Assembly: GCF_905220365.1 (NCBI RefSeq)
Contig: NC_061141.1
Coordinates: forward strand, 4,347,501-4,411,500
Source: Vanessa cardui
Lineage: Eukaryota; Arthropoda; Insecta; Lepidoptera; Nymphalidae
Reading direction: 5' to 3'
DNA length: 64,000 bases
The translations under genes and the position numbers were made by a program. Shown here piece after piece: positions 44,191-55,098 of the stretch (its first letter is position 1; every line of letters begins with the position of its first letter). The notes under the pieces were generated by a model. The model was given only the letters and a program-made list of their open reading frames with translations, did no database searches and was not told the origin of the DNA.

Positions 44191-44984
44191 TAATGTTATT
44201 AACAGAAATTTAAACAAGCATGAAGTTCTAAAAATATTTAATTTAATTATTTTTTTTTTTAGTAATAAACAGTATTGATATTTTATGGCTCTTGATTTTG
44301 ACATGAAAAACAAAACGTCACCTTAGTTTTACTTCTATAATATTCATGTTATAATTTGAATCAAGTTTTAGCTGTTATCAGTATTATAAAACCCTTATTA
44401 GAGAATTAATATTGGGTGAACAGTGCCTTATCTGTATTCTCCTTATCTTTATTAAGCGATGGAGCAGAATGACACAGTCTGAGACGCGATGGGGCGATTT
44501 TCATTAACTTTGCATATATTATAAATTCATTGACACAATTACTTTGCTTGTTAGACAAGTAACGATGCAGTATTAAATTATACAGATTTGTTAATTTTTA
44601 AATGTATTAAATAATAGTGTATTTAAAGCGTGTAGAATTTATAAAAGCACCCGATTATTACTGATTGGTATCAATAATATTACCGTTACAAATTAACACT
44701 TTGTAATGAACAAAAATGTTTTCTAATATTCCTACTGGCTCTCTATTAGAATTTACTGTACGAACCGGTGGTAGCTTAACATTGTAACGTGACGATTCAA
44801 AAATACTATTGTAAGCTTTTAATTTGAAGGAAGATTATTTTGATATTGATTTATTATAAAGTTGACGAGATTAAGTCTAGGTAGCTAAAATTGCAGACGT
44901 CGTGCGCAAACCACCGCATTAAATTTTTGATTTGAGGGTCTCCATCTCTAAAACAGTGGCACTCTTATTCCATAGTGGCACCCC

Positions 44985-45110
44985 TCGAGAGGCGTCTATC
45001 ATCGTCCAGTAATTGGTTTAAGGCGCAGGCCAGATGAGGTATCTCGGCCTGATCCTAAATGGAAGATGGGGTTTATCGAACTGGGCGCGTTGCTCATCAC
45101 AGTGAATGCT
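44985..45110 (+). pseudogene. LINE reverse transcriptase scrap (R1/jockey-like)
   Basis: A short frame from about 45027 reads GQMRYLGLILNGRWGF, the conserved 'YLGL.LDGRW' segment after the RT catalytic core in R1/jockey-type LINEs. Flanks are out of frame. Confidence 0.5.
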
Positions 45111-45184
45111 GGTTTTTCATTGCATATTCCGGTAAATTGGAACGTAAAACTATAAAATTACTATACTAATTGTTGTTTGGCGGC

Positions 45185-45258
45185 GGAATGCCTCATAAAG
45201 TGTTACCTACCCAGAGGAGCTTGCACAAAGTCTTACCGCCAAGTAACAGTGTACAGGA
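45185..45258 (-). repeat. family B repeat, 5'-end fragment
   Basis: TGTTACCTACCCAGAGGAGC, TTGCACAAAGTCTTACCGCC, AAGTAACAG match the reverse complement of the family B start. Confidence 0.6.
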
Positions 45259-45714
45259 ATAGATAATATTGTATATCGTACTCATTTACGTCTTTGTTTT
45301 AATTTTATTTATGTCGTCTGATTATATATTTTTTGCTATTTTCAAAGAATTTTCTTATTATTGTACATTTTCATTCGAGTTTCTTTGTGAGCTATTAGGT
45401 AATGTATCTTTACGATTTCTATTTTGAATTCTATTCTCATCTCTGTGAGTTGCCTTTGTATGAAACACCAATTATTCTGTACTTATATTCCTTCACGGTC
45501 ACAAGTGGGTTTTTCCTTGCATTTAAATATGTAAAGCTATCGATTGATGCCCACGGTATGTGGGGACTGATGACACGATTCTATCGTGTTGCCTGAATTT
45601 TATTTATAGGGTTTTTTTAAGGACTGATTTTGTTTTGCCAGCCGTATTGTTGATGTTTGTATAAACTTTCGTTTATGAATGGTTATAGTTTTATAATTTG
45701 ATTGAAATTCAATC

Positions 45715-45960
45715 ACGATGCTTTAATATAAGATTTTAAATTAACATTGTTATTTTTATTATTAAACTTATTAATTTCGGGATATTTACCATGTTTTTTG
45801 TTGGAGCTCGATATTTCGACATTATCTACAAATGTCTTGTTCACGATGAGGCTCGTGAAAAAGAGATAAAAATAAAAACCATGGTAAATAAACTTGAAAA
45901 AGACATAAAATAAAAAACATGGTAAATATCCCGAAATTAATGACTTTAACGATGCTTTAA
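45715..45960. mobile_element. inverted-repeat element between 12-bp direct repeats
   Basis: Exact 29-bp inverted repeats (45771-45799 and 45912-45940) enclose 112 bp. The whole is bracketed by the direct repeat ACGATGCTTTAA at 45715-45726 and 45949-45960. A third partial copy of the arm (CCATGGTAAATAAAC) lies inside near 45878. It resembles a foldback insertion, but no known family is recognised. Confidence 0.6.
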
Positions 45961-46225
45961 ATTGTAAGCAGTTTTGTGTCTTACAGTCATTCAACGTTAC
46001 TAAGGGGACATCAGGTGAGATAGAATGTGGTATAGGTCGCAGCGAGGAGGAGGGTGACCTGATGGGAAGAGAATATCAGTGCCCATGAAAATCTGCAACA
46101 TCGGATTACTTGCTTTGGACATATACAACTGATGGATAACAAAATCGAAATAATAACTTTATACTCGTATCATTAGTTTAGTTTGAATAATAGTGACGTA
46201 ATATGATTCGTTTGAATTTCCAAGA

Positions 46226-46462
46226 ATGAAGATTGTACCGACAAATCCATCAAAAATGTTTGAGGCCCCCGATAGTAAAAGATTGGCGAATAATCTCAGC
46301 TCTAGACTAGTACATTTTAATTATATCTACTGTACAATACCTTATGGCAATCTATTCTGGGGTAAAGCAGCCGACATTAATACATTTGTGTTGCAGAAGA
46401 GGGTTTTTCGTACAATTTATATAACCTGGGCCCAAAAATTGGTTCATCTCAGGTGCTAATTT
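46226..46462 (+). pseudogene. LINE reverse-transcriptase C-terminal fragment
   Basis: The open frame ends with YIYCTIPYGNLFWGKAADI, NTFVLQKRVFRTIY. This matches the post-RT region of jockey/CR1-type LINEs, where '(Y)G...WG.....(I)..LQKRA.R.I' is conserved. No RT catalytic motif remains. Confidence 0.7.
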
Positions 46463-46516
46463 CCGGTGGTAGATAATTGAATATTAATAAACAAATAGGA
46501 AATCTTGTGTGAAACT

Positions 46517-46597
46517 TAAGGTTTAGTTTAGAGGCCCCCCTGAACTCCGGGGCCCTCGTGCACTGCACCACCTAGCCCTATGATAGCTACGCCACTG
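46517..46597 (-). mobile_element. hAT-like family J copy 3 (one end only)
   Basis: On the minus strand: CAGTGGCGTAGCTATCATAG, GGCCCCGGAGTTCAGGGGGG, CTAAACTAAACCTTAAG. The rest is missing. Confidence 0.7.
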
Positions 46598-46728
46598 CGT
46601 AGATACTTTGACTTGGGTTGTTAGATTAATACCAAAATCCATGATTCGCCATTAAATGGCGTTTTGAATGTCGCCGATCTTCTTGTCGTATCTTTGGAAG
46701 GAAGGTTTTAAGAGGATTTTACTAGCAC

Positions 46729-47087
46729 TTCTCCGCTTATAACTGAGATGGCCCATTGGTTAGAACGCGTGCATCTTAACCGATACTTTCGGGTTCAAAC
46801 TCAGGCAAGCACTACTATATATATATATATATATATATATGTGATTAATTTGTGTTTATAATTCATCTCGTGCTCGGCGGTGAAGGAAAACATTGTGAGG
46901 AAACCTGCATGTGTCTAATTTCATCGAAATTCTGCCACACGTGCATTCCACCAACCCGCATTGGAACAGCTTGCTGAAATATGTTCCAAACCCTCTCCTT
47001 AATGGGAGAAGAGGCCTTTGCCCATCAGCAGTGGGAAATTTACAGGCTGTTACTTTACTTTACTTTACTTTGCTTTCTCCGCTTATA
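46729..47087 (+). mobile_element. SINE family A copy with 13-bp target-site duplication
   Basis: The SINE (46742-47074) lies between exact TTCTCCGCTTATA repeats at 46729-46741 and 47075-47087. It carries an expanded (AT)n spacer at about 46813-46841 and a long (ACTTT)n tail. Confidence 0.93.
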
Positions 47088-48138
47088 GAAGTAAAGTACG
47101 GAGCCACAAGTACATTGGATGCAATATACAAATCTAAAATGTTTGTTTATATCTATTATACTTCGATTAAAAAAATCGATTATTGTAACTCGATTAACTG
47201 AAAATTCTTTAGTAACTACCAAACATAAAACGAAAAAACTATTTAAAAACAAATGAGAAAAAAATATAATGTGGTGCATATTTCCAATTAGTTTATTTTT
47301 TCTTAGGAGTTTGCTTTACAATATGACAAAGCGACCTCTACATACAAGCAATATCACTAACGTGTCAGCACAGCATCGACAAACACTCCATCTAACGTAA
47401 ATAGATAAACTGCCATGGTACGGAAAATTCAAGTAGCGCCATCTATTGAGGGGTGTTAAATAAAGAAATCAGTTATAAAAGAACTAGATGGCAGTAGGGA
47501 TAACGTGCCTCATAATTACTAGACTTAAGTCTTAACTAGTTGTAAATCTTTAAGAAGTCATCAATTCGTCTTTGGAACTCTCTTCCACTAGAAAAGCAAG
47601 ACGTGCACCAAATATTACTTCTTTTTTAAAAAAATGATAAAAGAGCACTATCTTGCTTCATGAAGAAATACTGTAATTAAATATTTTATTTATTATGTAA
47701 GTATCAATAGTATGCAAATGTATATATTTATAATGTGTATGTGTATGAAATTATTATATAATTTTATATTTATGGAATATTTATTTATGTATCGTATGTA
47801 TACATATATATATATTGTATCTATTTTTTTATGTAATAAATAATTTGTACACCCCTACCATCCTATCTCTCTCCTCTACCAACGGTTGCCTGGAAGAGAT
47901 CGCTGTTTTAGCGATAAGGCCGCCTATTGTACATTTTTCTTTTCTTTGTTTTTGTTTTACTCCTATTATTTTTGTCTATATTGGTGTGCAATAAAGAAGA
48001 AGGCTTACAAATCTAAACAAATAATGAAAAATCCATTAAATTATAAAAAAATCGTAAATTTAAATTTGTTTAATAAATTTTATTTTTTGTAAGTTTATTT
48101 ACCATGTGTGGAAATAAAATAAATTGTAATCTTTAATT
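47088..48138. other. AT-rich DNA, nothing recognised
   Basis: GCGCCATCTATTGAGGGGTG (about 47436) resembles a common lepidopteran repeat block. No exon is seen. Confidence 0.35.
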
Positions 48139-48142
48139 GTGC

Positions 48143-48187
48143 TTAAGTGAAATTGTTTAGTTAACTAAACAATATAATTTCACTTAA
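48143..48187. repeat. imperfect 45-bp palindrome
   Basis: Core TTGTTTAGTTAACTAAACAA (48153-48172) is a perfect palindrome. TTAAGTGAAA (48143-48152) pairs with TTTCACTTAA (48178-48187) across a 5-nt bulge. Confidence 0.8.
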
Positions 48188-48814
48188 AGAAAAGACTAAC
48201 GTTTAAGCTTCTTGCTGGCACTTAGTCTACTCGTATACTGGAACTTACTTAATTAAAGTGTAATTTAGTCAAAATAAATAACAAACATGTGAAGAATTAA
48301 ATTTATGTGTTAATCTAAATGTATATTATGAATAAGCGTGAACGAGAAAACAATTAGTCATCTGATGCCTTTGCTTAAAATGTTGCCCAAAAGTTTGCCT
48401 TTTGGCAATGCAATTGAGCTTATGGTATAACCTAGGTTACCTGCGCTAAACCCTATAGAAACTTTAAAAGATATAAAAGAAACATAGTCAGTATGCCACC
48501 ACCCTCGAAATCTAACAAGTTATCATGGCATAACAAAAAGTGTCACAAGATTCAAAACTAAAATTTACCCAAAATACTCCACTTGCATGAATCTAGAAAC
48601 ATTTGTTAAACTGGATTAAAAATCCTCTACTAGATAATGATTCAGTGACCTGGGTATTCTTTTGTTCTACTTTTATTTGTTACATTTTTAGTCTATAGCT
48701 TTATAAACTAGTTTAATGTTGACGAATTTATCTCTATGGCTATCTCTGTGACTCACGTATCCTGTTTCAGACGACCTCAAATCCGTTGATGCGACATTGC
48801 ATATGAAGTTTAAT

Positions 48815-48898
48815 CAAATCAAATCAATTTTATTCAAGTAAACTTCACAATGAAGCGTTTTCGAATCGTCAATAATCAAATACTACCAGTTTAGGTGA
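48815..48898 (+). repeat. LINE-type fragment (AATCAAATCAATTTTATTCAAG)
   Basis: AATCAAATCAATTTTATTCA, AACTTCACAATGAAGCG and TCGTCAATAATCAAATACTA, a frequent lepidopteran LINE end. A 14-bp TAGTTTAGGTGAGG tandem follows at about 48889-48915. Confidence 0.6.
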
Positions 48899-49249
48899 GG
48901 TAGTTTAGGTGAGGAAGAGCGTATTAAGATCATTTTTTCACCCCCTGAAGAGATCTTTACCTACTAGTTGTGCGTAGTACGAAGAGAGCTGGGGAGAAGT
49001 CATATCTAGTGTAACGCCGTATCTTTTCGTGCCGGAAAACGTCATCTTAGTCTTTTAGTTAGTATCCTTTTGCCCTGGTTTTCACATCTCGGGTGTTTGT
49101 CTCACTAAAAGGTGATCTTTTGTTTACCAGTAATAATTTCAGTTTCTCAACGGCAATGACATATTTAATATATTAAATCAACTACATTAAAATCATTCTG
49201 TAAACAATTTTTATGTACGTTTTAATTAGTTAGACATGTAATCCATTTT

Positions 49250-49548
49250 TTTATGGTATAGGTTGGCGGATGGGCCACCTGATGGTAAGTGGTTACCATC
49301 ACCCATAGACAAGGACGCTGTAAGGCACATTGACGATGTAAGGATTAGTATCCTTACATCGTCAATGTGCCACCAACCTTGGGAACTCAGATGTTATGTC
49401 CCTTGTGCCTGTAGTTACACTGGCTCACTCACCCTTCAAACCGGAACACAACAATACTGAGTGCTGTTATTTGGCGGTAGAATAACTGATGAGTGGGTGT
49501 TACCTACCCAGACGGGCTAGCACAAACCCCTACCACCAAGTAATATCT
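49250..49548 (-). repeat. family B repeat with 22-bp fold-back
   Basis: Near full-length reverse copy (TATGGTATAGGTTGGCGGAT ... CCCTACCACCAAGTAA). In its middle GGCACATTGACGATGTAAGG plus AT (49324-49345) is followed by TAGT and its exact reverse complement (49350-49371). The left arm replaces the usual AAATATTAACTATT sequence. Confidence 0.9.
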
Positions 49549-50096
49549 TAATCTTAATCCATAAGAATCTCTGTGATTTCATCATTTTGAAGTCGAGTAT
49601 TTTTCTGTATTCCTTTTACTGTAAGCGTCGGTGTACATGTGAATCTCACTAATGAGAATGACCACTACAAAACCGCGATACATTGACAATTATGGTAAGA
49701 CGTAAGGGCTGGCGTCGTATCAATACTAACCTTCTTTTGAAATACTATTGCTAAAAACAACTAAAACAAAACGAGCTATATTTTTCGACATGTCCTCAAC
49801 TTTGACAGTCTATAGTTTATATATATTATATATGTAGATATACAATCAAAGCTTTAAAGTACTGATGTAAATTAAACAATTTTCAGATGTATTATACGAT
49901 GCATTCGTCGTATGGTTAGTAAAATTGTTGAAATGCTTCTTCATGGAACCTCCTCAAAGGACCTGTAGCGCAGTCATAGAAAAAATGTAATTATTTTATA
50001 ATAAGGGTAAAAAAACCGTAACAAAACAAATTCGTTTAGGCTTTCCTCAAATTTTCAGTAATTGTAATCGTCGAAGTTCTATCGAACGAATATTGC

Positions 50097-50265
50097 ATAC
50101 TAGTAGTCGCCCGCAGCTTTGTTCGCATTTTAGGGTGTTGATTTTCTTAGGCAAAAAAGTAGATTAGGTATGTCCTTTCTTGGAGTTCAAGTTTTCTTCA
50201 GTTGGTAGTGAAAAAGCGACAGACAGACAAAGCAACTTTCACATTTATAATATTAATATAGATAA
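50097..50265 (+). repeat. interspersed repeat family E copy 3
   Basis: ACTAGTAGTCGCCCGCAGCT, TTTTAGGGTGTTGATTTTCT, GTCCTTTCTTGGAGTTCAAG, ACTTTCACATTTATAATATT. Confidence 0.8.
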
Positions 50266-50832
50266 TGTACAACAAAATAATGCAGATTATATAAAAAAAA
50301 AGAATTAAGAATATTTTTTTTTACATCTAGATAAATGCTCTTATTATATTATGAAGGTTTCACATGTTTTCTAAATTCAAATTAGTCAGCAATTATGTAG
50401 TAATTAAAATTTATCTTATATTATCAATAAATGATAATGAAAACATAGAATGTTTCCTTTGCTCGTTGTTGTTAATAATATGTTATCTGTGCATCGAAAT
50501 TGTCTATAAAAGTAAAAATCATGCATTTACCTTGATACGCTATTTAATTTTCATAAATATGACGGGCATAAATTTTAATAGTTAACATAATCATGTTACA
50601 TTAAATATGTATGTAGACAAAAATTATATTCTTTTTCTAAGTTTTTTATTTAAAATAGGTAAGACTAGTAAATGGGCCATCTGGCTGTATGGGGTCAAAG
50701 GCACTTTGGTATTGAATACATTTTTAACGTTTTGTTAATTTGTATATTCATTGGTATAAAACTTTACTGAACAATATTTTATCATCTTATTTATCGTAAC
50801 GATCTGTAAATTTTCCTGTTCTGAACTTAGGC

Positions 50833-51415
50833 ATTTTAAGGAGAAGATTTGGAGCTAAGCAACCGATGCTTCAATGCGGCTTAGTTACACATGTGCCAGA
50901 ATTTAACTAAAATAAGGCACATGTATGTTTCGTCGTGATGTTTTGCTTCACCGCCAAGCGCAAGATTTATTTAATACAAATTACAACAACAACAACAACA
51001 ACAGCCTGTAAATTCCCACTGCTGGGCTAAAGGCCTCCTCTCCCTTTTTTAGGAGAAGGTATGGAACATATCACCACGCTCCTATCCACCACGCTGTTCC
51101 AATGCGGGTTGGTGGAATACACATGTGGCAGGATTTCTATGAAATTTGTCACATGCTGGTTTCCTCACGATGTTTTCCTTCACCGCTGAGCATGAGATGA
51201 ATTATAAAGACAATTTAAGCACATGAATCAGCGCTGCTTGCCTGATTTCGAACCCGTAATCATCGGTTAAGATGCTAATGCTGCAGCTAACCACTTGGCC
51301 ATCTCGACTCTTTCAATACAAATTAATCACATGAAAATTCAAGGCTTGCATGTGTTTGAATCCGCAACCATCCAATAAGTTCCCCGCGTTCTAACCGCGG
51401 GGCCATTTCAGGTCA
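50833..51415 (-). mobile_element. old SINE family A copy split by a younger one
   Basis: Left part 50833-50983 (tail half) and right part 51315-51415 (head half, B box GTTTGAATCC, GGGGCCATTTCAGG) form one decayed copy. Its reading is continuous when the insert is removed. Confidence 0.85.
50973..51325 (-). mobile_element. SINE family A, young copy nested in an older copy
   Basis: The SINE 50984-51314, (GTT)n-tail type, is flanked by the exact duplication AATACAAATTA at 50973-50983 and 51315-51325. Confidence 0.92.
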
Positions 51416-53026
51416 TATTTATTTATGTGTTATCTTGTTAGGTATCATCATCAAAAAGCCAGTTGACTTGGTCAACACGGTTGACAAAGTGAGTTTTCTT
51501 TTTTGGTTTTTGTATCTATGGTCTTATGATTGTCTGAATCCGTTCGTGTCATGCTCTCAAGTTCATCCATCTTGAATTGGAATTGGTAGCTCCTACGCCA
51601 TTTATGACTAGTACTCTTCCTGACACTTTGATGACATTAAAAAACGAAAAAATACAAAATATATCACAACAATTCTACTTACCTGTATGAAAAAGAACGA
51701 ATCTTGAAATTATACTGATACCTGATGATGTTATTAGAATATTCGTTTCGACGAAAGCGTCGCTAAAAGTGCATAATCATTAGAAAAACGGTCTGGTCTG
51801 GTTTTCTAACATTTCCCGTGTAGCAGTTTAGGCAGTGGAATGTGATTGTAAGAAAGATATTTCACTACAAGGTTACGCAGATGACGACCAGTGGAAAGGT
51901 GATGACGCATCTTCACATAGAAAAGCCCAGTTAGGAAGAGGAAGATGTCAAAAATTTGAGACGGTGGTGATGATATTCAAGGAAGTGACAGAATGGTACC
52001 ATTCACCCACGACCTCGTGATAAGAGTTTTGGGTAGCTTGATTTTGTGTGTAATCTGAAACTACAGGAATAGCACATAAACCAATCAAAGCATTTAGTTA
52101 TGACCTAAAATTCTATAATCTATCTTTAACGTTTTATAGTATAATTCTTAATTACAAAACTGTAGTTTACCGTTGTCTTGCCCGCCTGAACTGTTGCCAA
52201 ACATGAATAGCTATTCAACTGACGAGAATATTTCTTCTTAAGGTGACATATTTTGTTTTAGCAAAAGGATAAAAGAACATCCTTGCTATCATGAAATGTT
52301 AATGCCAAAAGTGTAATATGTGTTGAAATAATCATGTTGCGTAAAATTTTCCGTGATTTTCTGGAGAGAAAATATTTATTGACAAAAGATTATGTCAATT
52401 CATCTTAGATCTCAGGGTTGCTAGCGCATTGAAAATGTAACTAATGTGAAAATGTAAGAACAATCCCTACTAGCAGAGGTGGCTTCTTAGCATTAGGTAT
52501 ATGTATGTATATATGGCAGCCCTTGTGTAATAAAAATACATTTACGCAGATAGAGCATTAGGTTTATCTGTAGGTATAATGTTTAATAATTACTAAAACC
52601 TTATTAAATACCGGGAAAATGCAAGAATTTATATCTGATTCAGATAAACAGGAAGTGTGCTCAGTGAACCTTTGCTATTGTTTTTCCACTGAATAGCCGT
52701 GTAAAACATATGACCTAGGTATGCTAATTTAATTGTCTAGCTTTAACTATGCAATTTTATTATCTAGGAAAGCCTGCGACTTCGTGCGTGTGCTGTGAAC
52801 TTTTCTACGAGTATACAGGTTTGAAACTATCTTCTGAAAAATCTTAAACGTGTGGACTATGTCATTGATTCTTTTGTTCAAACACTAAAGAAATTAGACA
52901 GAGTTTGTGTGATTTTTTATTGATGTTTCAAAGGAATCTATTCTTAGTGATTGTCAACTACGATCCTCGACTACTAGTTTTATCAAACTATGAGAATTGA
53001 CATCGTCTCAGTGTGTTAAATTTCTA
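51416..53026. other. unassigned DNA
   Basis: A 61-codon plus-strand ORF at 51835-52020 has balanced composition but no match or splice context. Short scraps resembling the CTGCGACTTCGTGCGTG repeat start lie at about 52768. Confidence 0.35.
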
Positions 53027-53450
53027 TTATGAATAAACTACATTCAAGCAAGCGAAATATTTGAAAGGTACTCCCCTCGATTTATAAGCCTCCAGGCACC
53101 GTAGCCGAGCCGAGTAGGAGAAGACGACCCCTTCGTCATCTCTGCTAAGTAGGATGGAACCATTTCTTCTTCTACCATGATAGTCTTGAAGAAGATACTT
53201 AGTGCTATTCCTGTGGAACATCGCTAACAGCATTCTTCGGAATGGGTGTTGTCCGATTTTGCAGATCTTTATCCACCTCTCATCATCCCACCCAAGGCAA
53301 ACGCATGTTGAGCTATGCTAAGGTTAGCCCCACATGGTGTCCGATGTCGACTAGCGTCCGATCTTACACCAATATACGCCAGAATCAACCATGAACGGTA
53401 CCGGACCGTAAGACCTACGTAAGTCGAAGGGAACTACCGGTCAATTCTTT
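53027..53450 (-). other. GC-richer block with a minus-strand open frame of unknown origin
   Basis: The minus-strand frame is open from about 53320 to the stop at 53027 (about 97 codons). It reads CLGWDDERWIKICKIGQHPF, then RRMLLAMFHRNSTKYLLQDY and later DDEGVVFSYSARLRCLEAYK. Its GC content clearly exceeds the flanks. I see no acceptor or donor and recognise no family; it may be a relic of a gene or retroelement. Confidence 0.3.
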
Positions 53451-53609
53451 AAAATATCGAGATATCATAGAAATTAGAAAAAATTAAGCAATCCATATTA
53501 ACCTTACTTTTATTCCTAAACATATACCAATTTTATGAGATGTATTTCCATACTGTCTGAGGTTGGTTTTATCTAGAATTTTTCTTATTTCAATATCTTT
53601 AATTTATAT

Positions 53610-53921
53610 TTAAATTAAATGCTTGAAATTAATACTTAAAATAAAAAATATTTGTAGTATATAAATTGTGTGCAAGTTACATTGACACCTAAAAAAAGAA
53701 ATATAATAGCTCTTATTATTATTCATTGAAGAACTAGCCTTTGAATATTGAGGCTCTGGGTTAATGAATTCTGTGATGTAGTTTATTGGAGGAATGACAG
53801 TCATATCAGTAATATCATATAGTAATACGCTAAGTATGATAAAGGCGCTCGTGTGGGTCTCTCTCACCCTGCGCATCAACTCATTTGCGCATGACTGTAT
53901 AAAAGTCGTAAGTGGGCGCAA
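53610..53921 (-). other. 103-codon minus-strand ORF, coding status doubtful
   Basis: The N-terminal 65 codons have mixed composition (CANELMRRVRETHTSAFIIL); the C-terminal half is low-complexity AT-derived sequence. The start is not ATG-supported by a promoter. Probably spurious or an old element. Confidence 0.2.
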
Positions 53922-54115
53922 AATATGAAGCTGTTTTATTTCAAATAGGCCAAAGAAAAATGGTCTATCTGATGCATATTAAGTTTTGCTGTTTGGCAGT
54001 AGAAAATATGATAAATAGGTGTAGTAAGTACATACGAACTGGAACAAATCCCGATCATAACATTTTATCACTCCAAAAATATTGTGACTTTGTGAATAGA
54101 TGACCAATATGTCTT

Positions 54116-54345
54116 TAGCTGAGACGGCCCAGTGGTTAGAACGCTTGCATCTTAACCGATGATTGCGAGTTCAAACCCAGGCAAACATCACTATATATAT
54201 GTGCATAATTTGTGTTAATAATTTAGTAAGGAAACCTGCATGTATCTAATTTCATCGAAATTCTGCCTGTGCATTCCACCAACCCGCATTGGAACAGCGT
54301 GGTGGAATATGTTCCAAAGCCTCTCCTTGATGGAAGAGGAGTTCT
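54116..54345 (+). mobile_element. SINE family A copy, 3' truncated
   Basis: CTGAGACGGCCCAGTGGTTA head, GAGTTCAAACCCAGG, a deletion of the CTCGTGCTCGGCGG block, then GGAACAGCGTGGTGGAATAT up to GATGGAAGAGGAG. Confidence 0.88.
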
Positions 54346-54799
54346 CACTGCATGTCTTGGTCATTCTTCATCCTAGTTTTCTATCATCAGTTACGAAGTG
54401 TACACAGTATTTGAATTTTGACACAGTTTAAAGAGCGACTAATAAGGAGTGTGTAAGGGACGTTAATTTCCACCTGGTATGATATCGCTATTGTATCTTG
54501 AATATCAGTGACTGGCTGAGTCTACGACCGTGTCTTAAACTTTTTATTTTAATTATTAAGAGGTTTCTTTGGTTATCATTTTACGGTTTTCATACTTGGT
54601 CGGCTATAAAGATTATTTTCAAAAGAAACGCACCCAAAGGGTGTGATGGAAGCAGGTCTATTTATTGAATTGCACTTACTGAAGGATCAAAAACTCCATC
54701 TAACACAAATGTACTGTTTAACTTGTGTCTCATCAGGAAAACGACACAATCTTATTAATTACATGGTCCAACCAATAAATAACTTCATTTGAACTGGAA

Positions 54800-55098
54800 T
54801 CTTTTTTTTTTATGGTATAGGTTGGCGGACGGTCATATAGGCCACCTGATGGAAAGTGGTCACCATCGCCCATAGACAATGAAGCCGTAAGAAATATGAA
54901 CTATTCCTTACATCGTCAATGTGCCACCAACCTTGGGAACTAAGATGTTATGTCCCTTGTGCCTGTAGTTACACTGGCTCACTCAACCTTCAAACCGGAA
55001 CACAACAATACTGAGTACTATTATTTGGCGGTAGAATAACTGATGAGTGGGTGGTGCCTACCCAGACGCGCTTGCAGAAAGCGCTACCACCAAGTATC
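54800..55098 (-). repeat. family B repeat, full length
   Basis: T-rich start then TATGGTATAGGTTGGCGGAC through GATGTTATGTCCCTTGTGCC to GCGCTACCACCAAGTA. Confidence 0.92.

Noticed and set aside
45713..45994. 93-codon minus-strand ORF
   Set aside because: It spans the inverted-repeat element, and both arms contribute near mirror-image F/K-rich peptides.
46813..46841. (AT)n microsatellite as an independent feature
   Set aside because: It is an expansion of the TATATATA spacer normal in this SINE subfamily.
46911..47201. 96-codon plus-strand ORF
   Set aside because: It lies inside SINE A and its tail, and the same frame recurs in other copies (for example 41960-42157).
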